Part shown: in pieces, positions 1 through 12,180 of the stretch
Position numbering within the stretch: the first letter of the stretch is position 1
Layout: the number at the start of each line of letters is the position of its first letter
NCBI GenBank assembly: GCA_037043235.1
Contig: JAWRVZ010000057.1
Coordinates: 1,240,001-1,304,000, forward strand
Direction: 5' to 3'
Length of the DNA stretch: 64,000 nt
From: Rhodeus uyekii
Lineage: Eukaryota > Chordata > Actinopteri > Cypriniformes > Acheilognathidae
Position numbers and translations under genes: made by a program
The notes under the pieces: model-generated
The model's database searches: none
What the model was told of the DNA's origin: nothing
The model's input: only the letters and a program-made list of their open reading frames with translations

Positions 1-387
1 AGCTGTTTATTTGAGACACTTAGTGGAAAATAAACAGGATATTCTCAAATCACACCAATATTCTGCTTTGTTCAGTCAAAGTCAAAGTCAAAGTCGTATT
101 ACAGTTCTTACCAATAGAAAATTCCAATTGAGCCTCATTACATTTATCAACTTTGATGGCATCATCAATTTCAGATATAGTCTCTGCTAAATGTCACATT
201 AAAAAAATGCAGCTGGAGGTTTCACATGTTGCTCAGGAAGTTGTGGATTCTTAGACAGATTAAACTAATGTGCACAGTGGACCAGGCTTAACACAGATAA
301 CCAAACGTCTGCAGCGGTGAAACGACGTCTTCAGAGTAAAGGTCTCTTCCACTGGCTGAGGTCCAGCTCTGTAGGTCAGTTTTAACA

Positions 388-391
<4 letters not shown>

Positions 392-474
<83 letters not shown>
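392..474. repeat. (CA)n microsatellite
   Basis: About 40 CA units. The long Cys/Val open frames around it are artefacts of the repeat. Confidence 0.97.
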
Positions 475-479
<5 letters not shown>

Positions 480-959
480 AGAGATCCAAGTGCACTGCTA
501 GAGTCTTTCTTCTGATGTCAGTAGCAGAGATGAGCGAGACAAAGCCACACAAGCACTCAGTCTCCCCCGACCACAAGAAGAGCTGCGTTTGGAATCCGTC
601 AAGTCAAAGCCTCCCTGTCGTCCAGCTCTGTGCTTTACGAGCACGTCAAAAAAAGAGAGGGACATAACAGATGGGCTCATGCTTCAATAGCACATTACTC
701 ATGTCTCCATACACCACTGATGCCAGAGAGGAGGAGCGGACCTTCCTTGTTAGCAAATAATACCATTACTGGATCTCCTACTCTATATATAAGCCAGAGT
801 GCTGATGGGATTGACAGGGCTCAGATCAATGACTAAGCAAGCCTGTTGTAAGAGCGTCTGCGGCTCATCCCGTCACTAAGATAAGCTGATATGAACCAGA
901 GCACAGTCAGCAAATACTCCTGACCTTGTATTCACACATGATCACTGACCAAGTTAACG

Positions 960-2170
960 TTTTTCACCTAACATTTACATTCAATTACCAAACCAAGAGA
1001 ACATTTAGGTTTAGTTAATAATTAAAACACTAATTCATGTGTCAAACTAATCAGTCAAATCTGTACTTTAACCAGAAAACAACTTATAAATGAGCATCTA
1101 GATCAAATTTCACCATCACATGTCAATAACAACAGAAACCAAAACTATTTTTTTGTGTCAGTATTTTTATTGTAATTAGAGATGCATGATCTTTCTGGCA
1201 CAGATTTCAGCACAGACTCCGAGACACTTTCTCCAACAGAGCAAGCAGGACGGCGTTTTTCCACAACACTTGTCTTGGAAAACAAGGTTACACTAAGTCG
1301 AGCCAGCAAATGAACCTTAACAAGAGAACAACGGATTTAATCAGCTAACGCACCACCAAGGCATTGAATTGTGTCTAATAAAAACCACAAAAGCAAAGCC
1401 TGTTTTTACAGATATCAAACTCAAATAAAATTCAGCGCTTATGTTATGAGATCATGCAGAATAAACCTCATTGTGTGATTTGGTATAAACAAAAGCTTGT
1501 ATTAAAACGTCTCAGAGTAATTTTTGTATTATTCATATACTATTTAGAATTTTATTTTTCATTTAATTTCAATGCATCAACTAACATGAGCGAACAATGA
1601 GCAATATCCTTGTTACAGTATTTCTTAATCTTTATTCATTTTAGTTTATAAAAATACAGCTGTTCATCGTTTCTTCATATGAGTTCACAGCGCATTAACT
1701 AATGTTAACAAATACAACGTTTGACTTTAATAATGTATTCGTAAACGTTGAAATTAACAGCAATTAAGATGAATAAATGTAGTTTGTTATTAAATGTTAA
1801 CTAGTGATTCCTTATTGTAAAGTGTTACCTTGTTTACTTAGTTTTAATTAATATTTCATTTCAGTTGTAGTAATTTTAGTACTTAATTTAACTGCTACGG
1901 CAACATTTATACATTTCTTTTAAGTTTTTCACCTAAATTATTTTATTATATTTTATATCAATTTTATTTCAATTACTAAAACCCAGAAAATAATTAGTTT
2001 TAGTTAACAATTAAAACACTAATCCATTAGTTCACTCAATCAAATCTGTACTTAAACTAGAAAACAATCCAATCGATCTAGATCTTTGAAAGGACTGTTT
2101 TAATGTGTCAGTATTTTTACTGTAATTAGAGATGCATGTCCTTTCTGGCACAGATTTCAAAACAGACTCA
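960..2170. repeat. diverged direct duplication, period about 0.95 kb
   Basis: About 965-1210 and 1925-2165 share colinear text, including TTAAAACACTAAT, TCAAATCTGTACTT and GTAATTAGAGATGCATG, followed by TTTCTGGCACAGATTTCA. The middle differs. It could be a tandem duplication or two copies of one dispersed repeat. Confidence 0.65.
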
Positions 2171-2359
2171 TCTCCTCCCGAGAGATTGCTTTGGGAAAAT
2201 CATTGTAGGGTTGAACCAGGAAAATAAAGCCATGTCTCTCCCAAGAGCAAAGCTAGAGGAGAAATGAGGGCAGAATGCCCAAACTCTGTTATCTAGTACT
2301 CAACCCAAGTGTGACTAAAGATTCACCGGACATAGACAATGAAAGGTTTCATGTTACTC

Positions 2360-2362
<3 letters not shown>

Positions 2363-2394
<32 letters not shown>
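2363..2394. repeat. (CA)n microsatellite
   Basis: About 15 CA units. Confidence 0.9.
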
Positions 2395-2396
<2 letters not shown>

Positions 2397-2950
2397 TGTC
2401 CCCCCTTTTTCACCAGTAGACTCACCACTCCAGGTTAAGCCTAGAACTAAAAAGAAATTTCCAGAAATTCTGCAGTTTTCTACAGAATGTGAATGTCATT
2501 GTTTTTGAACAGCTCTGCAATGAGGAAGTTAACATGAACCTTGAGATACTGTAAGAAGCATGTAAATAAGCAAGCAATCGTCACGTCTCTTACATTCGCA
2601 CGCACTGCCTGCGGTTGTGACACTTGGAAGGTCCCATATTCGCCCCGTGCATCCCGGAAAACGCTGATCCAGCTCATTATCTCACCTAGCAGGGAATCAA
2701 ATAAGCCGAGTCGAGTGCAGCAGTGCAAGGATCAAACAAATGACTACACGCTCCACTGAAGCCAGGCCTCCAAAACCCTCTATAATGCAGTTCTGCATAT
2801 CATGCTCTATGATAAAGTAATAATATTTTGGTAGCAGCTGAAAAAATTAAAATAAAATCAAACTACACATGGATATTCAAAATAATTAGACAATATTCAA
2901 AGTTTGCTGTCAAGTACTTTAAAACTGCAATAGAGCTAAGTGGTGCTTTA

Positions 2951-3545
2951 AGGCCCAGTCACACAGCGAAAACGCATGAAGAACGCACGAATTACGCACA
3001 GATTTTCGTTTCTGCGCGGCGTGTGCGTCATATGCGTAATTCGACGGTGGAACGAACGAGGACCGTCAGTGATTGTAAGTGGATGTGCGTCGAAGGTGGT
3101 TTGTGCGTGATTTTGAGTTTTGAACGGTTCAAAAATTTTCTGACGCACAGATGTGCGTCGGTGTGCGTTATTTATGAGTCGGCGTGCGTAGTTTATGCGT
3201 TGAGTATGCGTGACATGCGCAGGACACGCGTCGGCTGTCGGTGCTTATGCGTCGTAACTGGTTCGAAAGCGCGCACGTCCACTGACGCCCCACCTTCATA
3301 TCACTCATGAACCACGCACCGCGGCGCGCGTATCACGTTCATTCCACTGACAATGTGGATTCTGAAAGTGCTTGTTCGTGGAACGTTCGCGAAGCGCGCG
3401 TGTTGGGACGCGCTCCGGCAGTGATTCATGCGTCGGGTGTTCGTGGAATACTTTGGTCAATTTCTCGACGCACAAGCACGGACAAACCCAATCTATGCGT
3501 GATTTGTGAGTAATTCATGCGCGATCGGCTGTGTGACTGGCCCTT
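2951..3545. mobile_element. non-autonomous DNA element rich in NGCGT repeats
   Basis: Inverted ends GGCCCAGTCACACAGC and GCTGTGTGACTGGCCC enclose CpG-rich sequence with many GCGT/ACGC words, unlike the AT-rich flanks. The class is uncertain. The element contains the left arm of the perfect inverted repeat described separately; the open frame through it is not a gene. Confidence 0.6.
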
Positions 3546-3653
3546 CAGAAAATTTTTGAACCGTTCAAAACTCAAAATCACGCACAAACCACCTTCGACG
3601 CACATCCACTTACAATCACTGACGGTCCTCGTTCGTTCCACCGTCGAATTACG
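3035..3653. repeat. perfect 109-bp inverted repeat (arms 3035-3143 and 3545-3653)
   Basis: The plus-strand sequence of 3035-3143 equals the reverse complement of 3545-3653 at every base I compared. The spacer is 401 bp. The left arm lies inside the CpG-rich element; the right arm begins at its right terminus, outside it. Confidence 0.9.
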
Positions 3654-5282
3654 AAAAAACTCACCAACATATTGGAGTATTGGAAGTGGCTGTTAGGGTT
3701 TTGTTATAAGGTTTCCAAGGTATTCTGTGTGTTTATTAGTGTGTTGCTAAAGTGTTTTGTGTGGTTGCTAAGGTGTTGCATACTGGTCCGATTCAAAAGC
3801 AATTTCTATGATATTCTGGGGTCAGAATCACAACATTTCTTAAGATACATTCGGTTTTTTTTTTTGGTAATACAAAATATTATTATACATTAATATATTA
3901 TTATAAAATTATATATAATATTATAAATATATTAAAATAGAATATAAGAGGAAAAAACTGTTAGGAAAAATTGTATAGTTTATCATTATTTTTGTTTTTA
4001 ATAAAACTGGCCCTTTGTCAAAAATAAATTATTTTCAACCGTTTTGCATCCACCTGGCAAAAATTGTCTAATCGCTTAGAAAAGTAATATAACTAAATAA
4101 TAATATGAGACGTGTTACAGTACATAAAGTTTAAAACTTAAGAAAAGTAAGCACTACTAACAAGCATTCCGGTTAAAAGACAGGTTCAACAGGTTCTAGT
4201 GTGCTGATTAAATATTTGAGATAGCCTTACTTTGAAAAGCATCAAGTCTGATTAAAAAACAAACAAAAAAAACAGCAAGAGAAATCTTAAAACAAACTCA
4301 AAGCGGTTATATAGCAGAGTCTAAAGATAACCAGATCTTAAACAGCTTGTGTTATGATCTCTCAGGTTTCACAACTGCTCTGCATGTAGACTCACTCCCT
4401 CTCTCTCTCTCTGTCTGTGTGTGTGTGCGCGCGCAAGGGTTCAAGAAGAGGCAGATCAAATGTTGAAGCCAGTAAATAAGGACAGTTGTATTCCTGCTCC
4501 ATCTGGTGAGTGGGGTAAAACAGAGACAGGTGGTGAGGCACATACGCAACATCACTCCCCATCATAATCAAAGACTTCCAGGAGTATTGCTTTCCAAGAC
4601 CAAACCCAGCCGTAAGTCTGGCTATTAGCAGGACCTCCTCATTGATCCAGGCCTGTTTCGCTCCTCAGCTCCAGACAGATGGTGACCAGGACGCCCTAAT
4701 CCCGTGCGTCTGGGCCCAGCAGTCAGCATGCTTTCAGATGGCAGAGGATTATGTACTGTATATGGATGACCTGGTGCTATGATGCGCTTGAGAAACCTTC
4801 CTACGTATCTGTCCTGTGCCACTATCATCCCCAACAATATTAGGAAAAGAAAAAAAGTAATATTATTTAGTTTATATTTTAAATTCTTAATATGATATGC
4901 GTAACATTAAAAATAAGAAAAATAAATTTATATTTACAAAATATTTTAAAAAAAATATTTTTAAAAATTTAAGATTTTGTACGAATATTGTGTAGTTGTG
5001 CTTGGAATCAATGAAGCATGTCGCATTGTATGGATCTAATTTTCGGACAGGCTGTCATACAAAGATATTATGTTTATGTTTTAATGTTGTAAACAATGTG
5101 AGACTTTTTGTTTTTCTATGCTTTTTTTGCTTAGTAAAATAAAACCTGTGGATGTAGTTGGCCTTTCTTAACAAATAATCTCAGATGAATAAATAAATAG
5201 ATATTTTTCTTATATTTTGAGGTTTAATTTATCTTGTATAGCATCAATAAAAATGTATATCCCAACAGGGCACTGTAGGCCA

Positions 5283-5319
<37 letters not shown>
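5283..5319. repeat. (TA)n microsatellite
   Basis: About 17 TA units followed by an A run. Confidence 0.9.
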
Positions 5320-5323
<4 letters not shown>

Positions 5324-5444
5324 AAAAAAATAAACATATATAAACATCAGGCTCACTTTAAATTCATTGAAAGTAATTGGGATGTGTCGGAGGAGACTTC
5401 ACAGAGTGCTGGACTCTTGCATTGGTAATACAACTGATGCATCA

Positions 5445-5580
5445 CTTTCCTGTAGCTCAAACAATGGCACTTGCAACACCAAGGTCATGGGTTCTAACTA
5501 ATTAGAATGCATTTTAAAAAACACATTGGCAATGTAAGTCGCTTTGGATAAAACTATCCGCTGAATGCATAAATGTAAAT
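5445..5580 (+). repeat. tRNA-derived SINE fragment
   Basis: Shows CCTGTAGCTCAAACA, GCAACACCAAGGTCATGGGTTC (B-box region) and the tail ATGTAAGTCGCTTTGGATAA. The same family lies at about 43890-44022 (minus), 56914-56990 and 59905-60055. Confidence 0.7.
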
Positions 5581-5977
5581 GTCTTTCCATCTAGAAATAT
5601 TTGGTCAAAAGCTTTTTTTGTGTCTTCCAACAAGGTTGTTTAAAAAAATGAAAAGCCACACAATCCATCAATAAGTGTTAGAAGAACTAACCTTTTGTTG
5701 CCTTTTTCCATCAGATATGGTTTTTTTTATGTCCAGTTCAATTCGCCACTCGTGAAAATATATTTTTTGGGTTAGAAACCGCCTTCCAGGATCACAAATG
5801 GCAAAATTTCTTTTTTTAAAGTGACCATGATCTACATCTCTTTCGGCCTTGTGGAAGAGACTCTTAGTAAAGGGATTCCACTGCTTACATTAGAATAGCT
5901 TGGCCCAGCAAATAGCATTCCCTTTCCGCACTGACCTTCAAGGGAGTTAAATTGATGGCTAGAGAAAATGCATTGAC

Positions 5978-5978
<1 letters not shown>

Positions 5979-6007
<29 letters not shown>
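5979..6007. repeat. (GT)n microsatellite
   Basis: About 14 GT units. Confidence 0.9.
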
Positions 6008-6009
<2 letters not shown>

Positions 6010-7159
6010 AAATTGAGTTTTACATGTGATGTTTGTATTTGTGAGTAAATATATGATCTATAATGACTTACAGCAGTTTTTTTAATTCTCATTCAGTTAC
6101 ACTTTTTAAAGTAACGTGTTTGATTTTCAATAATTGCCCACAAAGGCTTTTTCCCAGTACATGACAGCAGACTTAGAGTATAAATGATACTTTTAATTTA
6201 TCCTAACTCGATCTCCAGCATGAGGGTCCACAGCTTGTTTTGTATTCCCGCGGGTGTCTTTAGATTGCGGCTCTCCTCTCAGCACGTGAGATGTCATTAG
6301 AGAGTGTGTGTGGAGCCGGAGAGCCTCACGAGCGCTGAATACTGCAATGCAGCAGACAGAAAGACCACACACACCACAGCAATGCTGCTAAACGAACCTC
6401 GATTCCTACAACCTACCTTTATTTTTTTCACTCAGCATGTCACCCTTTCCTTCCACTCATTTGCCATCCTCTTTTCTTTCACTTCCCCTCATCGCATTGG
6501 TCCGTTCAGCTCTACTGACCCACTTTACCGCAGTGCACAAGGGCGAGAGACTGTGACACACATTTTCATGCATCCATGATTAACACAGAAGGCCGTTTAT
6601 TCATTACGCTCATATCTATTCTACAGTGACCGCCGCATTACACCAGAACTCATTCATCATTCAAACACTCAAATACAGTTTGCTGATGTTCCAGCATGCA
6701 GAAATGGATAGATTAGCACAGGGTGCCACATTATTATAAATGACCTTGTATATTTGCAATAAACTTATCCGTTTATGTGGAGGTTTTTTTGTTGCATGTG
6801 ATTACACAATATTGAAAGCTATACAGAGATTTTAATGCAAGCTAAAACCAACAGGTGCAACTATACATTCCTGTGGATCTCAAAGAATAATTTTGAAAAA
6901 TGAAAAAGAGTCAGTTTGCTTGCATTGTCTGCTTCTGGTTTTTCCTGTTTTTCACTGGCTTTGTGGAAGAGTTCATCCTGAAGCACACATAAACTATTCA
7001 GCCCTCAGAATAACACTGATTTATACTGTTCAACAATTCCTAATAAGGAATAAGGGGGTTTTACAGTATTTCGCCTCAAGATAAAGAGTAAAAACATTGT
7101 AAGAATCATGACAGTGTGTTTTAATGTGCTCATGATTCTCTCAGTGCGAGTGTGTGTGT

Positions 7160-7665
7160 GTATGTGTGTGTGGTCCTGTTAAACCAGCATTGTGGCGAAC
7201 AAATGTCCCCACAAAATCATTTATTTTTGACCTTGTGGTGACATTTATTTATTTTTTTACTTTAGTATGGTTTTATAAAGCATACAAAATTATGTTTTTT
7301 GTTTAGTTTTTGAAAATGTGAACATGCAGAAAGTTTTCTGAGAGGGATGTGTTTAGGTTTATGGATAGAATATACAGTTTGTACAGTATAAACATCATTG
7401 TCTATGGAAAGACCCCATAAAACATGAAAGCCCAACACACATGCGTGGTCCAGGCAAACCCTATGTTAAGGCAAAATGTCCCCATAAAGGATGACAATAT
7501 CTAATTTTTATCATTTTAATATCATTTTTGGTCCCCATGAGGAAAACGGCTTATAAATAAATGTTTTTGGAAAATATAAACAAATGCAGACAGTTTTCTG
7601 TCTAGGTTTAGGGGATACAATACAGTTTGTATAGTATATCATTATGTCTCTTAAACATTGAAACC
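7160..7665. repeat. two diverged direct units of a fish dispersed repeat
   Basis: Unit 1 (about 7171-7440) and unit 2 (about 7451-7660) share AATGTCCCCA, CAGTTTTCTG-type blocks, GGTTTA and ATACAGTTTGTA. A (GT)n run precedes the first unit. Confidence 0.55.
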
Positions 7666-9073
7666 CCAACGTTCATAACTAAATGAATTGGTGGTCTATT
7701 CCCACCGAAACTGAAACAAATATTCGAAATACAATATAATAATAATATATACTACAAGAGATCCAAATTCACTCCGTTATGATGGCATTAATAAATGACC
7801 AACTTATAGGTGCAGCTGCAGCGGTTCTGCACAAGTGACCCAAATCTTACATCATTCTAGCCAGTTTGCAACATTAGATAAAAAATAAAACAAAATAAAC
7901 AGATAACCAGATGGAACCAAAGTGTCTTTAAACTAGTAAAATTCATGAAAACAGGTCAGCTCCCTGCAGAAAGCTTCATCTTTAATTAATATGCTCCAGT
8001 CCAGATGGAGTTCACTGCTCTTATGCCTGAAAATACATTCAATTTTCACCATCAAGTCACTCGAATATGAATAATCCAATCCAATATTTGATTTAATCTC
8101 AAATGCTTTAAATGCACTTTGACCTTCTTCTAGAGGACATTCGAGGTCATGGTTAAATCTGCAGGACGCCGCACCGCTGGGGATCCACTGTGGACAATAT
8201 GTAAAGTACTGGAACTATAAAATTGCGTTTTTTGATTTACAGAAGCTAGTTATAAATGTATGTGCACATGCACTCGACTGAACTACAGCTCCATAAAACT
8301 CCACCTCAGATAACCTCACATTTGTTATCAGAATCGGCACGGTCTTTAAACAATAAAAATGCATTTCATGATCCTCTTAGAGAAGCAGCTTGGGATCTAG
8401 TATGCATGTGGGGTCTGTCTATCAGTGACAGCTGCATAAGCCTGCGCTAATTTTCCGACCTATAGTAAGCCAAGACATCTGCACCAAATGCTCACTTGGC
8501 TCCATCAAACTGCTGAGCCAGCATAGGGTGGAGTTTGTTACGGGAGCTGTGTGAGAAGAGCGCTTCAGCTTTCCTATACCGCAGTCAATAGATTGCAGAT
8601 AATAGTACAGCTTGTTCAACATGTCATACTGTCTTAAGGTTCTAGCCAGGCCACGTATAATGTTTCATAACCCATGTTTTTTTAATCATGTATTTTCAAT
8701 GTTTCATCAGCTGAACGATCAACACCAAGGAACAGAACAATGCTGAATTGGATACTGCATTGATGGAAAGTGTGGTTATGGGTGTTGAAAACACATAATA
8801 ACCATTTTTACATTGATTCTAGGGTTGGCCACCAAACAAAAGCTCAGGAGGCGAAATATGAAATCAAAATGAACAGTATTGCATTCCTTAATATATACAT
8901 TCTTGGTCTCACTAAGACACTCTATGGAGTGAACATTATTTCACATCAACCTATGATGTAAAATAAAACAACTGATTTTGGCATTTCAGCTAATTAGTGA
9001 ATCACTACTGTCACACATTCATAAATAATGATATTATTCATTTATTCTTCAAAAGTTTGTGATCTTCAAATTA

Positions 9074-9433
9074 CAGTAATCCCTCGCCACTTCACGATTC
9101 AAGTTTCGCGGCCTCAGTGCATCGCGGATTTTTCCAAAAACTAAAAATATCGCCATATCGGCAGCCGTATTGCGGAAAGCAGCGTTGTTTTATTGTGACG
9201 CGCGAGAGAAACGGTTTCCCAGGACGCCAGACAAAGAGAGAAACTCTCTCAGAGGCTTTGTACACACCCACGGCACTCAGACAAGACACGTGATTGGTTC
9301 CCGGCACGAGATCGACCAATGAGAGCACGAGTGGATGTATCCCGTGAGCTGATTGGCTGATTCTACTTCGTGGATTTTCACCTATCGAGGGGCGTTCCGG
9401 TCCACATTAACCGCAATAAACGAGGGATCACTA
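9074..9433. mobile_element. pogo/Tigger-like non-autonomous element
   Basis: Begins CAGTAATCCCTCG and ends CGAGGGATCACTA next to TA dinucleotides. Its interior shares a long segment, in opposite orientation, with 38110-38674. TA target sites and CAGT ends fit the Tc1/mariner-pogo group. Confidence 0.65.
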
Positions 9434-9888
9434 TACTCTAATATGCTGATTGGGTGCTCAGAATTTTTTTTTCTTATTATCAATGTTGAGAACAGTTTTG
9501 TGGAAGCAGTGATGCATGTTTTTCAGGAATCTGATAAATAAAATGTTCAAAAGAACATAATTTACTTTCTGCAAATCTTTTGTGACATTATAAATATGTT
9601 TACTTTGACCAATAACTTTTGATTTAAAAAATAAATAATAATCGCAATGACAAAGCCACCTTTTGAACTATAGTATACGAATATATTAATTAATTAGCTA
9701 AATGTTCTTCCCAGTTAGGAGGATGACATGTTATGGCAACAGAGTTAGGAATTTAGTTCAGAGCACTAGAGCTTAACGAGTTAATCTGATTACAAGCACC
9801 ATGTGATGGAAGAGGAAGGTTTTTCTCCTTTACAGAGCATTGCTGGAGTAACACTGACTACAGCTTGCTAGAGTAAAGCTTTGGAACT

Positions 9889-10826
9889 AAGGCTGCTCGA
9901 TTATGGCAAGAATCAATCACGATTATTATTTCACGATAGGAGTCATTTTAAACACAACAATTTCACAATTTTTGATACTTCAGCAAAAACGAATAGTAGG
10001 TTAACTAATGCAAGAAAAAGGTCCTCAAAAAATGACATAAGGCAAGCAAACAGTCAGCAATACAATAAGAACAAAGAAACTAAATCCTACAAATAAATAG
10101 TGTTTTACGTTTTCAGAAAGACGTCTCTGGCTTGCTTAGTCGGAGACACTTAATATTCAACAATAGCATAGAGTGGCCTGCTCTTCTAAAGCTGCTGCAC
10201 AGCCAAAACAAACTGTTGCATTGTCTTCCTGTTATCTCTGTAAAGCTGCTTTGAAACAATCTCCATTGTAAAAAGCGCTATATAAATAAAGGAGACTTGA
10301 CTTGACGTCCTAACAGTAGCATTCCAACAACAACAACAAAAAATTTAATTATCAAAATGTAAAGCAACACTACATAGCCTTGCATTTTACCTTAAATACA
10401 GCTTAGCCTTAATTAAAGCTACTTGAGATATTCAGTCAGTGGGAGATTTTCCTTGATAGAGAAATTTTTCTTTTTTTGTGTGTGTGTATGCATTTCAGTA
10501 GCCCATTTCTTTATCCACATTCGGCTCCGGCGCACACGGAAAACCGCAAGGGGAAAAGGATCTTTTATGGCTCAATGTGCTTTTAATAACGTTATTTAGT
10601 ATCCCGCAGTTTAGCAAGAGTAAACTGCATTTTACCCCACACCTAGTTGGCTGATTTGGATGTCTAGTTAGAGCTTTTAAGGAGGAACGAAAGCGCACAG
10701 CTGTTAATGAAAGGAAGGTGGACTGAATACGGCAGCGGCACAACAATAGTTTTACCTCGATTATCATAATCGCTGGAAACAAAAATCAAAATTGAAAATC
10801 AATTATGATTAATTACACAGCCCGAT
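9889..10826. mobile_element. non-autonomous hAT-like element with 8-bp target duplication
   Basis: Flanked by TTGGAACT on both sides (9881-9888 and 10827-10834). The ends are AAGGCTGCTCGAT and the imperfect inverse ACACAGCCCGAT. An L2/SINE-type tail is nested inside at about 10235-10305. It has no transposase and lies in mapkbp1 intron 2. Confidence 0.75.
10235..10305 (+). repeat. L2/SINE-type 3' tail, copy 1
   Basis: Carries GCTGCTTTGAAACAATCT and AAAAAGCGCTATATAAATAA followed by GACTTGACTTG. Diverged relatives lie at 46238, 47660 and 62938. Nested in the hAT-like element at 9889. Confidence 0.7.
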
Positions 10827-12088
10827 TTGGAACTGTAATCAATTCTGTTTAATCAATGAAAAGTGGAATAAAGAAAAGTCTTTCTAAAGTCTAAAAATAA
10901 CATTTTAATATACGTTTCATCAGACTGTCTTGATAATGTGATCTGTCTTTGATGACTGTGATGGAACTTTATAAATGATATGTTTTCTTTCCCTTATTAT
11001 CCATGATTACATTTTGTTTCTTGACATTATTGATTATTGCATGACATTAACTGTATTCTCTATTCTGTAGAATCTAGAATCTAAAACACATATGGTGTGT
11101 AAGGAGCTACACATCACACCTAGAGGTAGGGTAATGCGCTCCTGATATGAAAAAGAAAATTAAAGCCGTTTTAGGAGCCTTTAGCCTTGAAGATTAGAGA
11201 TATACATGCTGGCGTAGCCCTCCCTTCTTTGTCACACTGCAGGACAACTGTGGACGTCTGTATGACTGTCGACCTTTTCTCATGAAAAAATAAACCTTTA
11301 TAAAAGACAATTAGGATATTTGTCTCTTATTTAGAATTGATAAAAGATTTTGCCTCCACAATGACCTTACAAATAATATAAGGACAATACAGTTTTATAA
11401 CATGCAACTGTATGATAAGCCTTATTCATACACCATTAACAAGGTATTTTAAAACAAACAGTGGTATAGTGCTATAGTACAAAAAAGGACTTTGTGAGCA
11501 GAATAATGCAGATGTGTTTTACTTTAAATCACAAGGCCAGGTGCACAAGCAAAAAAAAAAAAAAACACACCAAAGAACTTTTTATTTTTGGCCACTGTCC
11601 TAATTCAATCCATTTAAATGGCAAAAATCTTTCTGCATTCAGGATTTGGAAAATGAACAGAGTTCCTACAGGATGTTTTGAGGCCTGTATTGTTTCTGTA
11701 AAATGCTAGACTAGTCCTTAGAAGGCTCTAGGCCTCAAAATCTTCTTTCAGATGCAGAACTTCCTGTTTGTACCACACCTAACTTCCCTCCGAGAACACT
11801 CATACGTTATCATACTATTATCTCTCCCCTTTTCCTCTCTGTATTCTCTTGTTCGCCAATAAGAAACTCCTCCTTTGGTCTTCTTCAATGAAGATATATT
11901 CACATGACTCACTAAAAACGGTCTTTAGCAACGTGCTAGAAAATGAACCACCTTTCTATGACTACCTCCTAGATGAGATCTGGCTCACCGTCATAGATCA
12001 TCATTCCATTGACTACATTCACCTAGTTATTTAAGTGTGCGTCACATAAAACTGCTAAAATTGTCTATCGTATAAAACAGTTACTCAC

Positions 12089-12180
12089 CCGGCTGGATAG
12101 GCAACCAGTCCTGAGTGTGAGTCACACGCCAAAGCACGACTCCCAGCGGAAGTGATTCCCAGAACTTTTTCCAACGTCAC
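12089..12180 (-). CDS. mapkbp1: mapkbp1 coding exon 2
   Basis: A 92-nt exon encoding VTLEKVLGITSAG, then ACDSHSGLVAYPA, ending in phase 2 after a GG. This is the start of the first WD-type blade. Both splice borders are canonical. Confidence 0.9.

Larger units (their letters stand above)
1..12088. other. mapkbp1 intron 2 (partial), no exon seen
   Basis: About 12 kb with no exon I can support. Open frames here are short, lack splice context and mostly cross (CA)n runs or transposons. The stretch holds microsatellites, a direct duplication near 0.96-2.17 kb, an inverted-repeat element at 2.95-3.65 kb, a SINE at 5.4 kb, a roughly 280-bp direct repeat at 7.1-7.7 kb, a pogo-like element at 9.07 kb and a hAT-like element at 9.89 kb, each listed separately. 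The pieces near 4560-4840 and 6190-6600 look single-copy but show no coding pattern. Confidence 0.7.

Noticed and set aside
260..576. Cys/Val-rich open frames of 60-70 residues on the minus strand
   Set aside because: They translate the (CA)n microsatellite; no domain or splice support.
2828..3310. 160-residue plus-strand open frame
   Set aside because: It runs through the CpG-rich transposable element and the inverted repeat; the inverted copy gives the same peptide on the other strand, so it is a repeat artefact.
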